From positions 1 through 16,134 of the forward strand of contig DYCA01000034.1 in the NCBI GenBank assembly GCA_019418305.1: 16,134 nt of DNA. The letters are read 5' to 3'. Source of the DNA: Clostridiales bacterium. GTDB lineage: Bacteria > Bacillota > Clostridia > Oscillospirales > Butyricicoccaceae. The notes beneath the pieces are model-generated. The model searched no databases and was not told where the DNA came from. It saw only the letters and a program-made list of their open reading frames with translations. Every line of letters begins with the position of its first letter. The stretch's first letter is position 1. Position numbers and translations under genes: made by a program. This document shows, piece after piece, positions 1 to 5,768 of the stretch.

Positions 1-927
1 CTGCTATCCGAACACGGCTATTCCATACGGCATGAAACCACTGTTCCCGCCAAAAGAAACATTCTTTATATTCGTTTTCGAGGTTCCGGGCATCTCTTTG
101 AATCCGTGGACGATTTTTATGAAAAAATATTCGACGGAGCGGATTCCACCGCAAAAAAACTGGGCTACAACATCAATGTAACCAATACCAACCTAACCGG
201 CTTACCGCACCTTCTCGACGAAGCGAACCAGCAATCTCTGGACGGCATTATTTTCTTCGCCTCCGAATTTGATCCCATACATGCCGATTTATTTTCGGCA
301 ACCCGCATTCCAACCGTGGTGGTTGACTCGCGCTTTCCCGAACACGCCATCAATTCCGTCACGGTGGAAAGCACTTTCAGCGTCTATCAGGCATTGCGCC
401 ATCTGTACGATCTCGGCCATCGACGCATCGGCTTTTTAACCGCTAACGAGGCCACCGGCGCACTGCCGGAACGACAAAACGCATTTTATCATTCCCAACA
501 AAAGCTCGGTTTGGAATTGAGACCGGAAGATATTATCACACTTCCCATTTTTGTTGATCCCGCCTGTCGTGCCTTCAGCCGTTATCTGGAGCAAACCACC
601 GATTTACCTACCGCTTTTTTTGCTTACAATGACATCATAGCCGCCGGCGCTCTCAAAGCACTATCTTTTTCTTCCCTTCGTGTACCGCAAGACCTCTCCA
701 TCGTCGGTTTTGACGATTCCCTCGTTTGTTCCCTCTTTTCCCCCGCTTTAACCACAATGCGTATCCCCAAACAAAAAATCGGCGAATTGGCGGTAAAACG
801 ATTGGACGAAATTATCAACGGTGATACCACCGTATTGGTGTCGCTTGTTGCCTCCGAACTCATTGTTCGAGACACTACCGCTCCACCACGCTCCCCCCAA
901 TCCCTTACCGTTTCCACGCACGCATAA
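1..927 (+). CDS. LacI/GalR-family transcriptional regulator, 5' end outside the window
   Basis: The frame is open from base 1, so the true start and the N-terminal helix-turn-helix lie upstream; about 308 codons are visible. What remains is the periplasmic-binding-protein-like effector domain of LacI/GalR regulators. Typical landmarks are HLYDLGHRRIGFL (LacI-fold strand after the second subdomain begins), PTAFFAYNDIIAAGAL, and VPQDLSIVGFDDS followed by SPALTTMRIPKQKIGELA, which is the classic C-terminal signature of the family. Such proteins are cytoplasmic dimers that bind an operator and respond to a sugar or nucleoside; the ligand and target genes cannot be told because the neighbouring genes are outside the window. 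Base composition differs from the rest: bases 241-300 contain 26 G+C of 60, against 37 of 60 at 13021-13080 in pheT. The gene ends at TAA 925-927, directly followed by a strong terminator. Confidence 0.93.
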   Translation: MLSEHGYSIRHETTVPAKRNILYIRFRGSGHLFESVDDFYEKIFDGADSTAKKLGYNINVTNTNLTGLPHLLDEANQQSLDGIIFFASEFDPIHADLFSATRIPTVVVDSRFPEHAINSVTVESTFSVYQALRHLYDLGHRRIGFLTANEATGALPERQNAFYHSQQKLGLELRPEDIITLPIFVDPACRAFSRYLEQTTDLPTAFFAYNDIIAAGALKALSFSSLRVPQDLSIVGFDDSLVCSLFSPALTTMRIPKQKIGELAVKRLDEIINGDTTVLVSLVASELIVRDTTAPPRSPQSLTVSTHA

Positions 928-968
928 AAAAGGCTTGATATCTGTTTGTTTCAGATATCAAGCCTTTT
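928..968. terminator. Bidirectional intrinsic terminator between convergent genes
   Basis: A perfect 17-bp stem: AAAAGGCTTGATATCTG (928-944) pairs with CAGATATCAAGCCTTTT (952-968), with the 7-nt loop TTTGTTT. Because the stem ends are A-rich on one side and T-rich on the other, each strand gives a stem followed by U residues. It begins at the base after the regulator stop codon and lies 45 bp beyond the stop of the convergent membrane protein gene, so it can serve both. Confidence 0.92.
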
Positions 969-1012
969 ACTTATCATTTCAGACGGCATACCACGCCATC
1001 CGTTATTTCACC

Positions 1013-1450
1013 TTAAGCCGCCCCGCGCACGGGAAACGCCGCCCGGAACCACAGGAAACCCATAATAAACGCTGCAACACCCAACACCTCCACAAGAGCG
1101 AACCATCGGTCAAGCCCCATGACATACCATCCCTCAATGCCGATTTGGAAGAGCAGCATAATTACCATCAGGCCGAGCAGCACAAGCGTCACCACCATTA
1201 CCGCACCGTTGATAACAGCAAGCAGATATTTCGCCCAATGCTGCCCCACGCCGTATAACACCGCAGGAATCAGATATACCGCTGCAGCCAGCGCAGCTGC
1301 AACCCACATCGTGCGGCTGCCAAAGCTGCCGAAATACGGAATGCTGCCCTGCATCGTGGGAGAAAGCGATATGGCAAGCACGATCATCACCCAAATTACA
1401 GCCAGACCCGCAGCCCAGCCAACCACCGATTTCCGCACTGTTTTCCGCAT
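1013..1450 (-). CDS. Conserved-looking four-helix membrane protein of unknown function
   Basis: A 145-residue very hydrophobic protein with a short basic N-terminus (MRKTVRKS) and four predicted membrane segments, at roughly residues 6-26, 43-65, 73-100 and 112-134, and a short basic tail. I recognise no family. I place the start at ATG 1450 because the minus strand reads GGAAAGGGG, then 8 nt, then ATG. A GTG three codons earlier (1459) is in frame but is only 1 nt from the same ribosome binding site. It sits directly behind sigF, where spoVA genes lie in many spore formers, but it does not look like SpoVAC or another SpoVA protein. It is separated from sigF by a terminator and has its own vegetative-type promoter, so a sporulation role is not supported by the layout. 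Confidence 0.75.
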   Translation of the reverse strand: MRKTVRKSVVGWAAGLAVIWVMIVLAISLSPTMQGSIPYFGSFGSRTMWVAAALAAAVYLIPAVLYGVGQHWAKYLLAVINGAVMVVTLVLLGLMVIMLLFQIGIEGWYVMGLDRWFALVEVLGVAAFIMGFLWFRAAFPVRGAA

Positions 1451-1480
1451 CGTTTCCACCCCTTTCCGATATCTGCTTTC

Positions 1481-1509
1481 AGTTTAACCCAGCCCGCGCG
1501 ACCTGTCAA
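1481..1509 (-). promoter_or_regulatory. Sigma-A promoter of the membrane protein gene
   Basis: On the minus strand a perfect -35 TTGACA (1504-1509) is followed after 17 nt by TAAACT (1481-1486), a good -10. The predicted start of transcription is about 25-30 nt upstream of the ATG at 1450. It lies between the spoIIA operon terminator and the gene, so the gene is a separate transcription unit. Confidence 0.8.
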
Positions 1510-1526
1510 CGCCAATCTGCATCCCC

Positions 1527-1561
1527 CAAAAAAGCGGGCCGCATTCAACATGCTGCCCGCT
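1527..1561 (-). terminator. Terminator of the spoIIA operon
   Basis: Starting at the base after the sigF stop codon TAG, the minus strand reads AGCGGGC, an imperfect inner stem (TGC/GCA) with loop, then GCCCGCT followed by a run of T. The outer arms are 1555-1561 and 1533-1539, and the T run is 1527-1532. Confidence 0.85.
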
Positions 1562-2269
1562 CTATTCCACCAGTTTCTTGCGCAGTGCTTCAATCGCGCG
1601 CTTTTCAATGCGCGACACCTGCACCTGTGACACCCCGATAATTTTGGATACCTGCTGCTGCGTCAGGTCGCGCGAAAAGCGCAAAGAAAGCACCTGCCGC
1701 TCGCGCTCCGGCAGTGTGCCGATCGCCTCACCCAGTGACAAATACAGGCAGGTGCGCTCCTCCATGCCCTCATCGCCCACCATATCGCCCAGCCGTCCGC
1801 CGCCGGACAACTCGCGCTCAAATGAATCCACCGTCACGTCCGCCTGCTCACAGGAAGCGACCTCTTCCACCGTCAGTCCAGCAGCAGCCGCAACCTCGGT
1901 CACCGTGGGTGAGCGCCCGGTGCGTCCCTCCAGCTCAGCCTGAATGCGACGCACGCGCACCGCGCGTTCCTTGACCGCACGCCCGACCTTGACTGCACCA
2001 TCGTCCCGCAAAAAACGCCGGATCTCGCCCGCGATTTTGGGCACCGCATAAGTAGAAAATTCGTTGCCGAGCGCCACGTCAAAACCGCGCACCGCCTTGA
2101 TGAAGCCCACACAGGCCAGTTGGTACAGGTCGTCCGGGTCTACGCCGTGCCCGTAGTACCGTCGCGCAATCGACCAGATAAGCCCGCTGTTTTCCTCGAT
2201 CAGCTGCGCTTCCGCATCGCGGTCGCCCGCCGCCGCCCGCTCGAGCAAGCCGCGCATTGCTCCGGTCAC
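1562..2269 (-). CDS. sigF: Sporulation RNA polymerase sigma factor F
   Basis: A 235-residue sigma-70 family factor of the SigF/SigB/SigG type, the first forespore-specific sigma factor. Region 2 is at about residues 28-95, with the -10 recognition and melting segment GFIKAVRGFDVALGNEFSTYAVPKIAGEIRR (abbreviated motif: FSTYAVPKIAGEIRRFLRDD). Region 3 is at about 105-160. Region 4 is at about 177-230, with LPERERQVLSLRFSRDLTQQQ and a helix-turn-helix ending VSQVQVSRIEKRA. Identity is fixed by being third gene after spoIIAA and spoIIAB. The start is GTG 2267-2269, overlapping the spoIIAB stop by four bases (GTGA), with GGGAG 8 nt upstream inside spoIIAB; an ATG three codons further in is an alternative. 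The overlap implies translational coupling to its inhibitor. By family knowledge SigF is held inactive by SpoIIAB until SpoIIAA is dephosphorylated by SpoIIE (spoIIE not in the window). Confidence 0.96.
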   Translation of the reverse strand: MTGAMRGLLERAAAGDRDAEAQLIEENSGLIWSIARRYYGHGVDPDDLYQLACVGFIKAVRGFDVALGNEFSTYAVPKIAGEIRRFLRDDGAVKVGRAVKERAVRVRRIQAELEGRTGRSPTVTEVAAAAGLTVEEVASCEQADVTVDSFERELSGGGRLGDMVGDEGMEERTCLYLSLGEAIGTLPERERQVLSLRFSRDLTQQQVSKIIGVSQVQVSRIEKRAIEALRKKLVE

Positions 2270-2703
2270 GCGCCACGCTCCCGCAGCAGCTTAATCATCG
2301 TCACCATCGTTCCCTTGCCGGGCGTGGAGCGCACGCGCAGCTTATCGGTAAACGATTCCATAATGGTAAAGCCCATGCCGCTGCGGGTATCGTCCCCAGT
2401 GGTAAACATGGGTTGGCGCGCCTGCTCGACATTCTCGATACCGCGTCCGGTGTCCTTAACCTTAATTTCCAGAATACGCCCTTCCAGCAACCGCACCGTG
2501 ACCGTAATAAACCCCGTTTTATCCGCATAACCATGGACAATCGCATTTGTGACTGCCTCGGATACGACGGTTTTGATATCGCCCAGCTCCTCCATCGTTG
2601 GGTCGAGCTGCGCCACAAACGCGCCCACCGCCTGCCGCGCAAACGCTTCGTTAACCGAGTGGCTTTCAAATTTCAGGCTCATTTTGTTGATGACCGCGCG
2701 CAA
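2266..2703 (-). CDS. spoIIAB: Anti-sigma F factor / serine kinase SpoIIAB
   Basis: A 145-residue GHKL-fold ATPase/kinase, the usual length. The N box is VVSEAVTNAIVHGY with E49 and N53, the G1 box is DTGRGI (D84), and the G2-type box is RSGMGFTIME (about 108-116). QLDPTMEELGDIKTVVSEAVTNAI and ARQPMFTT are nearly the same as in the Bacillus subtilis protein. It binds sigma F as a dimer with ATP and phosphorylates SpoIIAA. The start is a TTG (2701-2703), one base after the spoIIAA stop and behind AGAGGGGGGAG. The first internal ATG (2680-2682) has no ribosome binding site, so the rare start is preferred. The gene lies in the spoIIAA-spoIIAB-sigF operon and overlaps sigF by 4 nt. Confidence 0.96.
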   Translation of the reverse strand: MRAVINKMSLKFESHSVNEAFARQAVGAFVAQLDPTMEELGDIKTVVSEAVTNAIVHGYADKTGFITVTVRLLEGRILEIKVKDTGRGIENVEQARQPMFTTGDDTRSGMGFTIMESFTDKLRVRSTPGKGTMVTMIKLLRERGA

Positions 2704-2704
2704 A

Positions 2705-3022
2705 TTACTCCCCCCTCTCGAAAATCATGACCTGCGGCAGACCCGCCGCCTCAAACACACGCATGGGCTGCGGCGGCGTGCCGCGTACCACAAAATCGCA
2801 GCCGCTGCGCGCACAGGTGCGGTGCAGATGCAGCACGACCGCAAGGCCCGAACTGTCCATAAACGTCAGTCCCGCCAAATTGAGCACCAGCTTTTCGCAG
2901 GGATAGAGCGCCATCAAATCCTCGCTCTGCTCAATGGCTTCGCGCGCAGCATGATGATCCAGCTCACCCGATAGCGAAACCGTCAGCACGCCGCCGCTCT
3001 CCGCCTGTGTGATATGCAGCAT
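2705..3022 (-). CDS. spoIIAA: Anti-anti-sigma factor SpoIIAA (STAS domain)
   Basis: A 105-residue single STAS domain. The phosphorylation-site motif TFMDSSGLAV has D56-S57-S58-G59; the second serine is the one phosphorylated by SpoIIAB in the known system. LTVSLSGELDHHAA at the N-terminus is the usual STAS strand-helix entry. When unphosphorylated it binds SpoIIAB and frees sigma F in the forespore. Start ATG 3020-3022 is preceded by GAGGTG with a 10-nt spacer. It is the first gene of the operon. Only about 27 nt separate the start from the T run of the folC terminator, and no clear promoter is visible there; a sigma-H promoter would be expected from what is known in Bacillus. Confidence 0.95.
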   Translation of the reverse strand: MLHITQAESGGVLTVSLSGELDHHAAREAIEQSEDLMALYPCEKLVLNLAGLTFMDSSGLAVVLHLHRTCARSGCDFVVRGTPPQPMRVFEAAGLPQVMIFERGE

Positions 3023-3049
3023 AAGTGTTTTTCACCTCATTTTTTCTGT

Positions 3050-3088
3050 CAAAACAAAAAAGGCTTGTACCTTCCCGGTACAAGCCTT
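3050..3088 (-). terminator. Terminator of folC, immediately upstream of spoIIAA
   Basis: A perfect 12-bp stem, AAGGCTTGTACC (3077-3088 on the minus strand) with GGTACAAGCCTT (3060-3071), loop of 5 nt, followed on the minus strand by TTTTTGTTTT. It lies 22 nt after the folC stop codon. It shares the AAGGCTTG start with the terminator at 928-968, probably by chance. Confidence 0.9.
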
Positions 3089-3109
3089 AGTTTACCATTT
3101 TTTACCGTT

Positions 3110-4414
3110 TTATTCTGCCGCTTTCTGTCGCGTGCGCAGGATTTTTTCCGCCTCGCCAATCAGGTACAGCGAACCGCACACCAGCACGCAATCACGTGGC
3201 GCGGCCTTTTCCAGCGCCAGTTCAAGCGCGCGCTCAACCGTATGGCAGTCATACACCTCACCGCAGTGCTGTTCGGCAATGGCCGCCGCAGTCTGCGCAG
3301 GCAGCGCGCGTGTATCCTCCTCAGGCGCGCAGGCAAAGAACACATCTGCGCGGCGTGCCATCTGATAAATGCATCTCCCATATTCCTTATCTTTGACCAT
3401 ACCCATCACGACCAACAGACGGCGCATTTTGAGCATTTCGTCCACCGTGCGGGTGAGTGCCGCCACGCCCGCGGCATTGTGCGCCCCGTCGAGCAGCACC
3501 AGCGGCTGATCCATCATGCGCTCCAGCCGTCCGGGCATGCGCGCCCGCGCCAGTCCGCGCACCTCGGCTTCCTGCGGGATGTTCCAGCCGCGCTCCCGCA
3601 GCGCGGCAAGCGTACGCAGCGCAGTTTGTGCGTTTTGCAGCTGATGGCGGCCGGGCATCGGGATGGTGTAACCCTGTCCTCCGCGCACAAACGCCGAACC
3701 CGTGATATCGCAGCGCAGCAGCTGCATATCCTGCATGCCGTCATACCAGACAGCGCCCGCCGCGTCGCACGCGTGCCGGATGACCGGCAACGCCTCATCC
3801 GGCTGACCGTCCGCACAAACCACCGCACAGGCGGGCTTGATGATCGCAGCCTTTTCGGCCGCGATTTCGGCAACCGTGTCGCCCAGCACCGCCATATGAT
3901 CGCGCGAAATCGGGGTGATAACACACACCTCAGGTGCGAGGATGATGTTGGTCGCGTCGCACCGGCCGCCAAGTCCAGTCTCAAGCACGACGATATCGCA
4001 CCGCTGCTCGGCAAAGTACAGAAATGCCAGCGCCGTGGTGAACTCGAACTCACCGATGCGCTCACCCTCCGGCAGCGTCAGCCCTTCACAGGCCTGCGCC
4101 ACACGCGCAGACAAACGCGTTAAATCCATATCCGGAATCATGACGCCGTCTACGCGGATGCGCTCATGAAACTGCACGAGGTAGGGCGAAGTATACAGTC
4201 CTACATGATATCCCGCCGCGCGCAGCACAGAATCCAACATGCACGCGGTCGAACCTTTGCCATTCGTGCCCGCCAAATGCACGAATTTCAGTCCGTCCTG
4301 CGGATTGCCCAGCGCCGCACACAAAGCGCGGATGCGGTGCAGGCCGGGCGCGCCGGAAAATCGACCGAGCGAGTGAATATAATCAACGGCGGTTTTGGGA
4401 ATTGCGGTATTCAT
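3110..4414 (-). CDS. folC: Bifunctional folylpolyglutamate synthase / dihydrofolate synthase
   Basis: A 434-residue Mur-ligase-type enzyme that adds glutamate to dihydropteroate and to folates using ATP, in the cytoplasm. The ATP-binding loop HLAGTNGKGSTA has GTNGKGS at 49-55; SPYLVQFHERI follows at about 76-86; the ETGLGGRCDATN motif is at 145-156; ISRDHMAVLGDT is followed by AAEKAAIIKP, with the lysines usually involved in magnesium binding and carbamylation; and the C-terminal ligase domain begins at about 295 with PGRLE and carries LLDGAHN at 307-313. Length and motifs are normal. The start ATG 4412-4414 has GGAAAGGG 6 nt upstream. It is a single-gene unit: an extended -10 promoter lies upstream and a terminator downstream, so its position next to spoIIA does not imply co-regulation. 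Confidence 0.95.
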   Translation of the reverse strand: MNTAIPKTAVDYIHSLGRFSGAPGLHRIRALCAALGNPQDGLKFVHLAGTNGKGSTACMLDSVLRAAGYHVGLYTSPYLVQFHERIRVDGVMIPDMDLTRLSARVAQACEGLTLPEGERIGEFEFTTALAFLYFAEQRCDIVVLETGLGGRCDATNIILAPEVCVITPISRDHMAVLGDTVAEIAAEKAAIIKPACAVVCADGQPDEALPVIRHACDAAGAVWYDGMQDMQLLRCDITGSAFVRGGQGYTIPMPGRHQLQNAQTALRTLAALRERGWNIPQEAEVRGLARARMPGRLERMMDQPLVLLDGAHNAAGVAALTRTVDEMLKMRRLLVVMGMVKDKEYGRCIYQMARRADVFFACAPEEDTRALPAQTAAAIAEQHCGEVYDCHTVERALELALEKAAPRDCVLVCGSLYLIGEAEKILRTRQKAAE

Positions 4415-4446
4415 AGTAAACCCTTTCCTGAAAAACGATATGCAAC

Positions 4447-4455
4447 ATTATACCA
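4447..4455 (-). promoter_or_regulatory. Extended -10 promoter of folC
   Basis: The minus strand reads TGG TATAAT (4455-4447), a perfect -10 with the TGn extension, about 33 nt upstream of the folC ATG. The -35 position (around 4470-4475) reads only TTTTTC, inside the T run of the preceding terminator. This is acceptable for an extended -10 promoter. Confidence 0.65.
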
Positions 4456-4470
4456 TGCCTCGCCAAAAAG

Positions 4471-4496
4471 AAAAAGGAGAAACCGCAGTTTCCCCC
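4471..4496 (-). terminator. Terminator of the unknown coiled-coil protein gene
   Basis: On the minus strand GGGGAAAC (4495-4488), loop TGCG, GTTTCTCC (4483-4476) form a stem with one mismatch, followed by TTTTTCTTTTT. It lies about 20 nt after the stop codon at 4517. Confidence 0.8.
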
Positions 4497-4516
4497 TCTT
4501 CCGTTGCTCGACTGAC

Positions 4517-5587
4517 TCAAAGCGCAATCTCCGGTCCCATCTCGACCGCGCCGCCCGCAGCGTCCCCCGCGCCGCCCATATCACCCGCAGAAACCGAGGG
4601 CAGCGGACAGGCAGGCGCTGCCACAGCGGAAAACGCATCATAGGGGCTGTTCTTCCAGCGCTTATTCTGCGCGGGCATCTGTACGATGCCGCCGTTTGCC
4701 GTTGTCACATCCGCGCGCATCCGCTTGGTACGCTGCTCCTTTTGCGCGCGACGCAAGCGGTTTGCCTCCTCCTGCTTCTGCTCACGCTCAGCGCGTTTTT
4801 TCTTGGCACTGAGCAGCTTTTCCGCTTGCAGACGGCTGATTTTCCGTGTCGCACGCTGCAGCAGTGTGCGCAGCGAACGAATAGCGCGCCGCGCTTTGGC
4901 TGCGTTTTCGCCGGAGGACATGGCCTCGCCCTGCAGGCTGTCAATCGTGCTGTTGATATCCGAAATCAGCATATTCACCTGCCCCACACTCGCTGCACGG
5001 GCCAAGCGATGATACTTTCCCTTGGTCGAGTAGTTGCGCGGGTTGGTGACGAAAATCGTCTTTTTCTGCTCCTTCGGTTTGTTCATCTCCGCAAACCAGT
5101 GCAGCAGCTGCCTTGCCTTCTCCATCTGCTCAGCCGCCGGAGATTTTTCGAAATACTTCCATGTCTGCGCTTTCTCCTCGCCGACATATACGCCCGTGAT
5201 ATCCGTGACGCTCAGCGTACGCAGCAGCCGCAGCAGTGCGTCGCAGCCCTCCTGAAACTCCTCCGGACCCTGCGCCATTTTATCCAGAAACGCCTGATCG
5301 ATCACCAGATGCTTTCCGCCGCCCAGCCCGATAGCGAGCTGCTTCAGTTCGTCTCCATCCTGCACACTGCCGGTCGCAATCTCGATGCCGGGAAAGCTGT
5401 CACGCAGGCTTTCCAGCACCTCATTGACCGCTCGCGTCCAGTCGGTCTGCTGCCAGTCGGTATCCAGCGTCACTGTATCCTGCGGCTCCGCCTGCCCGGC
5501 GGCGCGATAAGTGTCTACACCGGTACTCCGGAGCTGCTGTCCTGCCACACGATAAAGTGCCCGTATTCGTTCAATTCGTTCCACCAT
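4517..5587 (-). CDS. Unknown coiled-coil protein with low-complexity C-terminal tail
   Basis: A 356-residue soluble protein without signal peptide or membrane segment. I do not recognise it with confidence; the stretch GKHLVIDQAFLDKMAQGPEE (91-110) resembles a motif in uncharacterised Clostridia proteins (possibly the DUF6033 type), which is only an impression. Seen in order: a helical N-terminus (1-30), an alpha/beta-like globular part (about 45-185) with LRTLSVTDITGVYVG (122-136), a helical part with GQVNMLISDINSTIDSLQGEAM (about 202-223), a very basic probable coiled coil (about 226-292, rich in Arg, Lys, Glu, Gln), and a Gly/Ala/Pro-rich tail (about 318-356). ATG 5587 is chosen because GGAGGG stands 7 nt upstream; an in-frame start at 5647 has no ribosome binding site. 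It is flanked by terminators of valS and its own, so it is monocistronic. The 132 bp upstream are AT-rich but show no clear promoter. Confidence 0.8.
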   Translation of the reverse strand: MVERIERIRALYRVAGQQLRSTGVDTYRAAGQAEPQDTVTLDTDWQQTDWTRAVNEVLESLRDSFPGIEIATGSVQDGDELKQLAIGLGGGKHLVIDQAFLDKMAQGPEEFQEGCDALLRLLRTLSVTDITGVYVGEEKAQTWKYFEKSPAAEQMEKARQLLHWFAEMNKPKEQKKTIFVTNPRNYSTKGKYHRLARAASVGQVNMLISDINSTIDSLQGEAMSSGENAAKARRAIRSLRTLLQRATRKISRLQAEKLLSAKKKRAEREQKQEEANRLRRAQKEQRTKRMRADVTTANGGIVQMPAQNKRWKNSPYDAFSAVAAPACPLPSVSAGDMGGAGDAAGGAVEMGPEIAL

Positions 5588-5719
5588 AATCTGTCCCTCC
5601 ATCCCTTGCTGCCAATTAAATCCCTTTATATGTAAATATCCGACCAAAACGGCAAAAAAGTAATGGACAGTTTCAACAATTTTTCAACCTTTGTTTCGTA
5701 TTAAATACGGGGAAGCGAA

Positions 5720-5750
5720 AAGCGCCGCAGGCTTTTTGCCTGCGGCGCTT
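5720..5750 (-). terminator. Terminator of valS
   Basis: A perfect 13-bp stem, AAGCGCCGCAGGC (5720-5732) and GCCTGCGGCGCTT (5738-5750), with a 5-nt loop, lying 18 nt past the valS stop. The T run on the minus strand after the stem is short and broken (TT from the stem, then TTCGCTT), so efficiency relies on the stem. Confidence 0.8.
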
Positions 5751-5768
5751 GCATTTGAATTGAACCAA

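Noticed and set aside
3024..3052. TTGACA at 3047-3052 (minus strand) as the spoIIA promoter
   Set aside because: At 17-nt spacing the -10 would read AACACT and transcription would start inside the start codon of spoIIAA, so it cannot drive the operon usefully.
3014..5635. Long plus-strand frames opposite folC and the coiled-coil gene (3014-4123, 4166-5635)
   Set aside because: Arg/His/Leu-rich antisense readings without ribosome binding sites; they cross terminators of the genes on the other strand.
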